This document shows, one piece after another, positions 1-10,500 of a stretch of DNA of 64,000 nucleotides. How positions within the stretch are numbered: position 1 is the first letter of the stretch; each line of letters opens with the position of its first letter. The stretch spans positions 12,715,001-12,779,000 of the forward strand of contig OX291553.1 of assembly GCA_946406115.1 (NCBI GenBank). The letters run 5' to 3'. Both the position numbers and the translations under genes were made by a program. The stretch is from Apoda limacodes (lineage: Eukaryota; Arthropoda; Insecta; Lepidoptera; Limacodidae). The notes beneath the pieces were generated by a model that was not told where the DNA came from, made no database searches, and worked only from the letters and a program-made list of their open reading frames with translations.

Positions 1-80
1 AAACTGAATAGATAACTAAATATTCTGTGAATATTTCATACGTCCACCTAATGCCGTTATCAATATAGAGCAAAAACGTG
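1..80 (+). repeat. Fragment of the GGTACGGAACCCT repeat family
   Basis: The stretch with 'ttctgtgaatatttca' followed by 'gccgttatcaatat' matches the interior of the complete copy near 60960-61020, at nearly the same spacing. Only the interior is present; the copy is cut by the window edge on the left. The family is dispersed, with other copies listed at 11486, 19524, 35930 and 60811. Only sequence similarity is seen; no coding capacity. Confidence 0.6.
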
Positions 81-650
81 CAAAAAAAAAAAATTTAAGT
101 GGTTTAAGACGAAAGACATTACACACAAATTTTTAAATCAAAATTTTTGAGGTGATCCAGCTCGGTGATGGTACCCTACTAAAGTGGTACCCTATAAAAC
201 ATAAAAAATAGTTTCGCTGGCATTTCAATAGACGTATTTGTACATTTCGGCACTATACAATATTAATATATAGTTAAAAAACTGAACAAGACACAAATCG
301 GAAATTCCATTTGTCTGAAACACACAACACAATTAACCTAAGATAGATACTGCGTGCCAACGGCTAACTGGAAGCGACAGTCACAGTGACGTCACGCACT
401 CAACGCCACGACAATTCAACGACTGGCACATTCATTTCATTGCTACTACCTCATTTTTGGTCGTATGACAAAAATAATGACGTTTTGGATTTTTCATGGA
501 CTTTAATATTACATTCAAAACTAAAATCCAATTTTGATCCTCATTGTAAGTGTTGTGTTTGTCAGGATTAATATAAAAACTGGCAGGTGTGCATGTACAG
601 CATAATAGTAATCTCTGAGATGTTAGTATTTTATAGGTATATTATTTGAG
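81..650. other. Gene-free stretch, no recognisable element
   Basis: AT-rich sequence. A short duplicated 'ggtaccct' motif occurs at about 169-192. A 61-codon open frame at 386-571 has no recognisable domain, signal peptide or splice context and is not called. Nothing else is seen before the poly-T run that ends the next LINE. Confidence 0.5.
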
Positions 651-1545
651 TTTTTTTTTTTTTTTTTAATACCACTAAGGTGGCAAACAAGCCTACGGTC
701 CGCCTGATGGTAAGCGGTCACCGCAGCCTATGGACGCTTGCAACACCAGGGGCATCACTCGCGCGTTGCCGACCCTTCAGAAATCTAATAACTTCTTGTT
801 TGAAGAACCCCATACTGTAGTCCTTAGAGAAAACCTTGGCAGGGAGCTCATGCCACAGCCCAAGGGTTCGCGGGAGGAAGTTTCTCTGAAACCGCACTGT
901 ACGCGACCATTTTGGTTCCAAAGTGTGAGAATGAATTCCCTGTCGATGGCGAGCGGTGTGATGGTAGAAAGTAGCCGTGGGCATCATTTCGAACAATTCC
1001 TCAGAACACAATCCATTGTACGAGCGGTAGAACACACACAGGGAGGCAAAGTCTCTCCTCAGACTTAAGGGCTCGATACCGCAAGTGAGTTTGGGATCGT
1101 CGACAATTCTCACAGCCCGTCGTTGAACCGAGTCAAAAGGGCCAAGCTGGTATCCGGGTGCACCCGCCCAGAGATGGGAGCAGTACTCCATATGGGGCCG
1201 GACTTGCGACTTGTAAAGTAGCAACCTTTGCCCCGACGTGAAGTACTGCTTCGCTCTGTTGAGTACACCAAGTTTTTTGGACGCCAGCTTTACCTTGTCT
1301 AGCAAATGATCTCGGAACTAAACATCGCTGGAGATGTCAACGCCAAGGATCCCAATGCTCTTGGAGATGGAGAGGGGAGTGTTCTTGAATTGTGGGACTA
1401 CAGTGAATGGGGTTTTCTTAGCGGTGAACGCGCAGACTTGTGTCTTTGAAGGATTGAATCGGACCAAGTTTTCCCGCCCCCAGTCAGAGACCTTGGACAG
1501 ACCGATCTCGATTTGAGACACAAGTTCTTAACGCTTTTTCTCCAC
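651..1545 (-). mobile_element. 5'-truncated non-LTR retrotransposon (jockey/CR1-like), 3' end
   Basis: On the minus strand this reads as the C-terminal part of a LINE reverse transcriptase, followed by a short 3' UTR and a poly(A) tail (seen as T's at 651-667). The last 50 bases before the tail contain the motif 'taccactaaggtggcaaac', which recurs at 17656, 19158, 32255, 37971, 46131, 54912 and 59255. Endonuclease and palm motifs are absent, so it is a typical 5'-truncated copy. It is nearly identical to the copy at 59255-59671 over their shared length, which suggests fairly recent activity. Placement in the jockey/CR1 group is inferred from the RT C-terminus. Confidence 0.85.
718..1524 (-). 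pseudogene. LINE reverse transcriptase C-terminal fragment with one nonsense codon
   Basis: A single minus-strand frame runs from about 1524 to 718 and is interrupted only by a TAG at 1318-1320. Upstream of the stop is the LINE thumb region with 'SKVSDWGRENLVRFN' and 'GILGVDISSD'. Downstream are 'YKSQVRPHMEYCSHLWAGA', 'VQRRAVRIVDD', 'SLRRDFASLCVFYR' and the terminal 'FLKGRQRASD'. These are typical of the domain that follows the RT palm in jockey/CR1-like elements. The catalytic FADD/YADD segment lies upstream and is missing. The copy is dead by truncation and by the stop codon, but otherwise well preserved. Confidence 0.85.
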
Positions 1546-1689
1546 AACGGAACGTTTATTTATATATTTATAGTATATTACTTATAGGCACTTACTAGAC
1601 AAGAGCAATTATGAATTTGATAGTAGTAACGATGAATAATATTCGTGTAGGATAGTTCGGGAAATTATTAGTGACGTTGACATATCTTT

Positions 1690-3680
1690 CACATCCCTCT
1701 CCTCTAGCCTATCCTCCTTTGATGGTCTCTCATAATTATAATGCTATACATATCAATACTCAGAGTATTTCACGACACCTTTTTGATATGCTTGCATCTT
1801 TTACTAATAAAAAACATCCACGCCACTAAGATTAGTTTCAGAATCATGGCTTAAGCCTTCACTACAGTCTACTCTATACTGCCTACCAGATTTTCAGAAT
1901 ACGTAATGATCGTACTAATAAGGGTGGGGGTGGAGTCGCTATATACTTACGCAGTGAGATTTCTTACAAAATAATAAGTAAATCGCCCTCTGAATACATA
2001 GGTACTGCTGAGCATTTGTTTTTAGAAGTGAACTCCAAACACTGTACAATCCTTCTAGGAGTCGTTTACAGCCCATATCTGACAAATAACTACTTAGATA
2101 CCTTTGAAGGACTCCTTGAAGAATTCACACCACTTTATGATAATACCATTATTATGGGGGACTTCAGCACATGCCTGCTTAAGGGCGACCATCATTCAAT
2201 AACCATCACCCACCACCTTCACAACCTACCCTTCTAGATTTAATTATGGTTTCCAATCCCAATATCATTTCTCAGTTTGGACAATCACCTGCTGAAGCTT
2301 TTCCATATCATGACCTTTTTTTTCTCTCTTACAAAGTTAGATCTACCAAACCCAAAAAACTTTTCTCCGACGCAACTTTAAGGAAGTAAATTTGCAACGT
2401 TTAAGTGAAGATGCATTACTAGCAAACTGGTCTGCTATTGATAATCTCAACAATATAAGAACCACTTGTACGCTGATGATTTACAGATTCATACTAGTTA
2501 ATCTGTTGATTTTTAAGACAGAGTTATTGGTGTTATTAATCGATACCTAAATATTATAGCAGAGAGGACAAAATAATTCAGTTTCCTCCTGAATCCAAAC
2601 AAATCACAGGCTATCATCATAGGAAGTCAAGAAATTTAATTTAGCATATCTGCCTAGTATAAATTTTAATGGTGTCACTATTCAATGGGTTGAACATGTA
2701 AGGAATTTAGGTATTACAATCGATAACACGTTATCTTGGAAACAACAAGTTTCCTAACTTAGTAAAAAGCTATTTGCCTTTGCTAATTAAACGTTTGCAC
2801 AACTTTCTGCCACTTCAAACTAAGGTTACGTTGGCGCAGTCCTTACTGCTTCCTTTACTTGATTACGCAGATGCAAGCTATCTTGACATTACTGAGAAGC
2901 TACTTGATAAACTCGAGCGTCTCCATTATTTATTTTTGCGGCAATATGATCATGTTTCTGACTATCGCACTCAACTCAAGTGGCTCCCAATTCGACTTCG
3001 CAGGAATACTCGTATGTCATCACTTTTGTACAAAGTCCTGAATAGCCCCAGTGCTCCTCAATATCTTCGAGAGTTTTTCAAATTTATTCATATTTTTTGC
3101 CAAAATATGTCTTTACGGTCAAAGGAGGAAAGAAACCTTTCAATTCTATCACTAACCACAACTTTTTTCAGGAAATTCTTTGCCGTCAAGACTCCCTTGC
3201 AGTGAAATAATTTACCGACAGATGTAAGACTCTCATCTTCAATTTTCGTTATTAAAAAAACCCAAAACAGCTTTATTTCAATTCAATAAATTATAAATAA
3301 TGTCACTGTTTTTCGCAACGTATAGTGTCTAGCTATGTTTATGTCTTTTTATTAATAATCATCTATATGTATGTATATAAATATCCATGTATGATTAAAT
3401 ATTTCACTATTATTTATCTACAATATAAGTATATATAGGTTTATAGTATAATTTATATTTATTGTTTATTTTTCAAACCAAATTATTATATATTAAAATA
3501 CTACCAGTTAATGTTTACTCACCAAATTTACCTAACACACCCAAAGGTTCACTGTAAGATATCGCATAATGTGATAAGTGCTCCTTTGTACACAAACGTA
3601 TAGTTGTTATTAGTTTAATTTAATTTCTTTGTATTTAACTGTGTACAAAAAGTGATAATAAATAAATAAATAAAAATTAT
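1690..3680 (+). mobile_element. Degenerate CR1-like LINE with internal deletion
   Basis: The plus strand shows, in broken frames, an apurinic-like endonuclease: 'SWLKPSL' near 1850, 'RNDRTNKGGGGVAIYLR' near 1900-1960, and 'VVYSPY...IIMGDFS' at 2050-2165. After about 2465 comes the RT catalytic motif 'YADDLQ', then 'LNPNKSQAIIIGS', 'NLGITIDNTLSW' and the CR1-type tail 'LLDYADASYLDITEKLLDKLERL' (2840-2930; only part of this run is quoted per domain). Most of the RT fingers and palm between the endonuclease and YADD is deleted. The long AT-rich 3' UTR ends in AATAAATAAATAAA at about 3655-3676, a tail type seen in CR1-clade elements. Several stops and frameshifts make it inactive. Confidence 0.75.
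2774..3205 (+). pseudogene. CR1-like RT C-terminal fragment
   Basis: An open frame of 143 codons carries the post-palm domain of a CR1-like RT: a 'LLLPLLDYADASYLD' block, 'KLERLHYLFLRQYDHVSDYR', 'LKWLPIRLRRNTRMSSLLYK' and 'SAPQYLREFF'. It is the best-preserved piece of the 1690-3680 element. The frame preceding it is broken. It is not a host gene. Confidence 0.75.
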
Positions 3681-4379
3681 AGTAGTCACCATAAGCTAAT
3701 AATTGTACTTGTATATAAAATACACAACATGTGGTTGTATTTAACATTATTTAGATATAGTGAAACATCTTCTGTATATTTGTCCGCAAAACTCAAAAAT
3801 AAGTCGATGGATTAACTTGAACTTTTTTCAAAATGTTGTATTTATTTATTTATATATAATAGTGTTTTAAATTTTTTCTTTTGTTTTATATAAGGACTTG
3901 TTATCTCGAAATTCTCACGGGAACGCGAGTGAGCCAACGTAAGCGTGGCCGGGTTTAGCTACTTGGTACAAAATAAGAATAAAACACAAGGATTAATATT
4001 TAAATGTTATTTATAAAATTTTAGGAATCACTATAAGTTAAAAAGTGTAACAAACTATTGTACAATACCTGCCTTAATCACACATAGGCGTTTTTAATTT
4101 TTTTAACAGATTTACACCAACCAGACGTGTACGCTTGTATGTTTCGTTGGCCAAAGCGGTTAAAATGAACAAATAATCGTTAACTAACGGTTCGCAGTTT
4201 GTTTCAAACAATACTAAAATCATATTTTGACACCAATGCTTCACCAACCGTTGACGAATAGGTGTATAAATAGGTTAACAGGTCAATGAACGAAAATAAA
4301 AATAATTTATCCCAAAACGAACGTACTCCTATGAGTGCTATTTTTTTTTTTGCTTAAATAGAATCCGCGATTGGTAAGA
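3681..4379. other. Intergenic, AT-rich, possible decayed MITE end
   Basis: No gene is seen. Positions 4220-4320 ('tttgacaccaatgct', then 'tcccaaaacgaac') resemble the right end of the Harbinger-like MITE at 33533-34074, suggesting a decayed relative; a matching left end is not clear. A T-run at 4342-4351 and plain AT-rich DNA make up the rest. Confidence 0.4.
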
Positions 4380-4482
4380 GTGGCAACACTAAATCAAAAA
4401 ATAACCTCATTTCTGTTTGGTTTAGTTTTGTTTGTAATTTCTTTTACATTCAAATTCTTTCAAAATAAAGTTCAAGTTGATC
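4376..4482 (+). promoter_or_regulatory. Putative core promoter and 5' UTR of mRpL32
   Basis: Immediately upstream of the start codon is 'gagtggcaacacta' (4378-4391), which resembles the TGGTCACACT-type core promoter motif of insect housekeeping genes (Drosophila 'motif 1'). No TATA box is visible at a fitting distance. The transcription start is not known; about 90 bases separate this motif from the ATG. This is inference from motif similarity only. Confidence 0.3.
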
Positions 4483-4570
4483 ATGATTTCTTCAAGAATA
4501 TATCAATTTCTTAATTATCTTAAAGTTGTAGAAAGAAATTGTCTTCACATATTTAGAAATCCTCCTAAAG
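4483..4570 (+). CDS. mRpL32: mRpL32 coding exon 1 (presequence)
   Basis: It encodes residues 1-29 plus the first base of codon 30. The sequence begins MISSRIYQFLNYLK and is rich in basic and hydrophobic residues, with one glutamate, as expected for mitochondrial import. The donor is AAAG|GTAAGT. An open frame that reads on into the intron to 4893 is not used, because the intron has repeat content there. Confidence 0.85.
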
Positions 4571-7500
4571 GTAAGTCAATTGCCTACAGTAGACTGGTGG
4601 TGGTATTGGTGCCTAATATTAAAAACGTAAAATTTCAAGGGAAATTATCAAGCTTTATAAGCGACAGAACACGAAAAAATTTAAAAAACAATGATTGGTT
4701 GGGGTGTACAAAAGGGGGCGCTGAGGAAAAAAGACAGAAAATTTTTCGCGACGAAGCAACTGGGTTGAGGTGTACAAATGGGGGCGCTGAAAAAAAAAAA
4801 TTTCATGAAGCCCTGGGAACTAGGGAACCCAGGAAAAAGTGTCTCGTTTTTTTCATTGCTCGTAGCGATGCCTTCTATCGTTTACAGCCATAAAAAATAG
4901 GTGTTATGGGGACACCAAAGTCCTGAGCACCCTTTGGTAAAAAGCTACGCTTTAAATTTTTCTTAGTAATTCATGCTGGGACTTTAATTTATGGTGTCCC
5001 CATAAAAATATATTTTGATAATGGAAATCGATAGAGTACATCGGCGGCAGCAACGTTTGTATGGAGCACGTTTTTTTCCCAGGGCTTCATGAAAATGACT
5101 GAAAAAAAATTTTTTTTTTAGCGCCCCCATTTGTACACCCTAACCGTAACAAAAAAAACAAAAATTCGAAAAAAATTCCTAAGTCCGGTCCCAAAATCGA
5201 TACTTTGTATAGATAAATCAGCGTGTCAAATGCATAAGAAGCCAATTCGGTACGGCTCAGGTGTTTGAATAGAAGGGATCTACCGCTTATAAACAAAGCA
5301 TATATATAATGTGTTGGTCTGGTTTTGTTTTTTTAATGGTGAAATTCCTTACTTCATATATTATTTTAAGTTATTCATTCATATATTGAAACAATTATAA
5401 AACTAATCAGTTATGCCCAGCAATAACCTCAGCAAAAGATGCTCAGCCGGTTTCTTCTAAAAATTTGTGCTTGAACTATGAAATCAGATATATTAATTGT
5501 CTTTATTTTTTTGTATAATCCCATATAATCTCAAAAAAAAATTACTAGTTCTAACACTCTTACCATTATATTCACAGAATTTGCTATATGTTCAATGCAA
5601 GATCAAATGCCTGCTGCCCCAAAAGGATTCACAATCAAAGATATTATTGGCGACGGTTTCTTGCTTGCTGTACCAAAATTTAGGAGAACTGTAGAAAAAA
5701 GATGGAAAAGAAAGTTTGGCTCTCCGGAATATGTTTACAAAATGTTTATACCCAAAACTAATATCAAAGTTTGCAATGAATGTGGACATTATCATGAAAG
5801 TGGGCGTTTGTGTGGTAAGTATGAAAAAAAATCTGTTTCATGTAAATCTATATTATAAAAAGAAAATGTTTAAATGTATATTTGTTTTCTTGCTTAACTC
5901 AAGAAACTGATTGATTTTTAACTTTTATCTTAAAATACTGTATACCAGAGATGTTAAAGGGGCGGATCCAGCCTTCAAAAGAGGTTGTGGTCATGAGTAG
6001 TCACCACACGGCCAACCGAGAATGGCCAAGCGTGAGTTGGACTATGGACTCTCTACATTGTATTCCTACCAAGGAGACATTTACAAAATGCAATGTCACA
6101 CCTATACTCGATACAAATTAACCAGTTTTGATGAAACATTTAACAGCTTGATATCATATCAAATTTAACCCGGCGTGAATGAGGTGAGAAATTGTTACTC
6201 CAGCTGTGGTGGGTAGGAGATACCCGAAACATTAATGCACAATTGATATTATGATTGTGTATTTAGCATTTTTATAGTATATTACATTAATTATAGTATC
6301 CATTCATTAAGATCAGCAAACTAAAATATCTACTAGCATTAAACAAAAAAAATATATTTTTAATTAAAATTTCTTCTTTATTGAGATTTCTATGAAAATC
6401 TAAAAGAAATTCAACTTCTTTGGCCATTTAACATTAAAAAGGAACTGAAACGTCTTATGAAATCAAGTAACATAGCACCAAATAAGATACACTTTACGAT
6501 CTGCCTAGGCATATTGTCAAAAGGCGAATCATATGATTTGCCTGCGACATATATACAAACGATTCGCTGTTTGCATTTAATAATGAATTCAAACATAAAT
6601 AAACAAATAACAATACTACCAAAACACATTTCTGTGGTGATCGATTCCTAGAGAACTGTGTGCACGCCTTGTTTTTCTTGCAGTCGTACGTGGATATAAA
6701 AAAAATTACATTCATTTTGGAACATTATTTTTTACTTTTTAGTACAATTTTCAGTTAGATTGAATTTTTATATGATTGTAATGTTTTAAGAAAAGCAAGT
6801 TTTTATAAAAAAAAAATTTAACTTCATTAAAATATGTAAAAAAACCTTAATGGTTTGTACTTGTATATATGCACAGAGGCAATTCAAAAAGAGAAGGAAG
6901 TATTCATAGCAATAGCAAATAAATGCCTATTGCTGGCTCACTTCCCCAAGGACTGGAACATAGCCCACATAGTTATAATTTGCAAGCCAGGTAAAAAAAA
7001 CTACACATGTCCAAAGTCATATAGACCAATCTGCCTCCTGTCAGTCCTCAGAAAAAAAAATCAGAGAAAATGATGATAGGGAGGCTCAGGTGGTACATCC
7101 TACCAACACTCAACAAATATCAATACGGCTTCATGCTCCAACGGAGTACCGAGGACGCCCTTTATGACCTGGTCAATTACATCAGAAAAAAGGTTGAAAA
7201 TAAAAGAATCATACTTATGATCGCACTGGACATAGAGGGGCCTTCGACAACGCATGGTGGCCGGCCATGAAACACCAACTTATCAAAAAAAGGTGTCCAT
7301 ATAACATCTACAAACGAATAGCCTCATACCTCCAAGACCTAAAAGTGGTAGTCAATTACGCCAGAGCCACTACAGAAAGACACAAAAACAAAGGATGCGT
7401 TCAAGGATCTATCGGAGGTCCTACTCTGTGGAACATCATCCTGGACTCATCTTACACATAATAACGAGTGAAGGGGTGCACGTACAAGCGTTCGCAGACG

Positions 7501-10500
7501 ACGTAGTCCTTGTCTTCTCAGCCCACACAACTACAGTCCTAGAACACACAGCCAACATGACCCTAAAGACGGTAGGTGATTGGGGAATTCGGAAAAAACT
7601 AAACTTTGCACTGCACAAAACAAATGCGATGATAATCACAAAGAAAATAAAGTACGAAACCCCGAAAATGTACATGTCTAACAAAGAAATAAGTCTAGTT
7701 GAGGAAATCAAACTTCTGGGACTAATTATAAACAAAAATGTATCATTCAACACGCACGTTGCTGCGATTAGCAAGAAAGCAACCAACATTTATAAACAAC
7801 TAGCGAGTGTCGCGAAAATAACATGGGGCCTGAATGGTGAAATAATAAGAACAATATACGAAGCGGTAATCGAGCCGATAATACTATACGCAGCTAGTGT
7901 GTGGTCACCAACAACTGAGCTGACAATGATCAAAGTTCAGCTTAAGTCCATACAGAGAGGTTTCGCTTTAAAGATCTGCAAAGCGTACCGTACAGTATCA
8001 CTAACATCGGCACTGGTCTTGGCCGGCATACTCCTACTAGACCTAAGAGTACAAGAAGCTGCCAACCTATACAAAACAAAAAAAAATCTTCCGATAACTA
8101 CTTACCTCCAAACAGAGAACTCGACCACAAAGCGAGCAATAGAAAACATCCACACCCGTCGAAGTTCACAAAAACAAAATATGAACTTCTAGAAAAAATG
8201 GACGTGGAGGCAGAAAACACCCACGACATCACCAGTCCTCAAATATACACAGATGGTAGCAAAATAGAGGGAAAAGTCGGCGCTGCCCTCACCTACTGGG
8301 ATGAGGGAAAAAAGTCCAAATACCAACCGTTCAGTCTGGACCCGGCCTGTACGGTCTTCCTATCAGAAATGTACGCTATCCAAAAAGCTTCCGAAATCTT
8401 GGCTAATAGTAGGGAACCAATCACCAACATACTTAGTGACTAGATCCTCACTAGACCTACTACAAAACCCTCAGGTAAGCCACCCAACAGTAGAAGAAAT
8501 CAGGAAGAACATACAAAGGTCCAAGACCTAAGGACGAGCGGTCCGACTATTCTGGCTCAATGCACAGGTCGGGTCAGAAGAGAACGAGAAGGCGAACGAG
8601 CTTGCCAATGCAGCAGCCTTAAGATCCCAAAATACCCTAGATTACGACAAAATCCCACTATCCTACATCAAAAAGAAAATCCGAGAGGAGTCCGTCCAAA
8701 GATAGCAGGCCAGATACGAAAACTCCAGCACAGGATCCATCACAAAAGCGTTCTTACCAAATGTAAAAGAAGTATACCGCTTAGTAAGGACGACTCGACC
8801 AACACCAATCCAAGTGCAGGCGCTGACGGGTCACGGAGGGATGGCGGACTACCTACATCGTTTTAAACTCAAAGACAACCCTGGATGTGAGTGCGACAAC
8901 AACATCAGAGAGTCGGTATGGCACATACTACTCGATTGTCCTAGATTTCTGGCCTCCAAAGAAGACGTAGAAACAGAAATCAGCACTCAACTAACAATAG
9001 AAAATATTCCAGAAATAATGTCTGACAAAAAAAAATACCACATGTACTGAAACATAGAGAACATCTTCCGCACTGCCATAAAAAGAAACAGCAGTAAAAA
9101 GGACACCACTGCACAAATTCTACAACCATCAATTCAAGTACCCACATCACCGAAGCAAAAGCCTACAAAAACCAATGATTGCAACATAACGGTCAATCAA
9201 TTACGGGCGACAGGACAAACTGGAAAACCTGGCATACGGAGTGGCACCATTTATGGACTGCAATACCGAGACACTCGGAATATGTTTCTGCCAAACCTCC
9301 TCGTCAAATCGCCACATCACCAGGCCTAGCGTCATTACTAAATGAGAGCACAAGCAGATCGAGCATGAAGAGAAAAACCTTCGAGGAGCTAACAACAGCA
9401 AAAATCGAACATCACTGCTGCCACATTCTCGAGTGCGATATAAGACCATTGTACTCTTCAAAGGAAACGAAGAGGAAAACCCCTACAAAAACAATTGCTC
9501 AGTGCTCAAAAAATCAGCGAAACCAAAACAAAAATCCCTATCAAAATAAGCATAGACGCTCTGACAATAAATCACCACAAGGGCGATGTCGTGGGCTATA
9601 TGGCGTGCCTAGAAGTAGCGGAAAGCCACAAAGTCCTCATTTATGAGGAGAAAACCTATCCTTCCTCCAAAAATATGAAATCAAAAATGACACAACGACC
9701 CGCCCTATTGACATCTGGGGTCACCCGATACCAACAGTCCAAAAACAGAGTGGCTCTCAACGGTTACAAGAAAAGATGGACTAAAAGGGATACAACATCA
9801 GGAAGCAGCGTCAGAAAAAGGAAACGCATAGCCGCCGGACGAATGCAGACAATACTAAGCACCCTTAGCGCGGCAGCACTCAGCGTACCACTACTCAGAA
9901 AACTGCGCCCCAACAAATCCACCAAAACCCAAACAAAAGAAATAGACAACATCAGGGTAAACGACAGGATAGACATGAAATCGACGCCATAACACTACCA
10001 AATTTCATAAAGGCAGACACACCCCTTGCCACATGACGCCTTCCTCGAGTACTAAGCACTCACGAACTGCACGAGAGCAGTAAACTCAGTAAAATGCAGG
10101 CACATCCTACTATTCTTCCACCAGAAAAGAGACAAAGAGCTGAATACATTACTTGAAGAAGAGGAGGCAACCATCTACTATAATGATACCTCCAAAGTCA
10201 TAAGGTATGAAATAACACATGGTAGCATATAGCACAACTTAGAAGCTTTACACCACTAGATGAAGAAAAAGCCAAGGAGACTGGGCAAATAAAGTTCCAC
10301 ACAGACCCCAAAGACCCAATGGTAGGTACCGCCCGATGCACCACCATAATGCTGGATGATAAAATTCTGGACATGGCAGAAACCATTTCAGGAGCCGACC
10401 AGAATAATCACGCACCAACGGTACCAGAATTCACCCAGGTCAATGGCGTCCCTGGATGTGGCAAAACCACATGAATAATAAACAACGTCAGGGAAGAAGA

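Noticed and set aside
386..571. 61-codon open frame
   Set aside because: No domain, splice context or composition that supports coding; typical chance length.
730..1068. 112-codon plus-strand frame, repeated at 59335
   Set aside because: It is the antisense shadow of the LINE reverse transcriptase on the minus strand; its repetition reflects the repeat.
5592..5795. Minus-strand frame opposite mRpL32 exon 2
   Set aside because: Shadow of a well-supported conserved exon.
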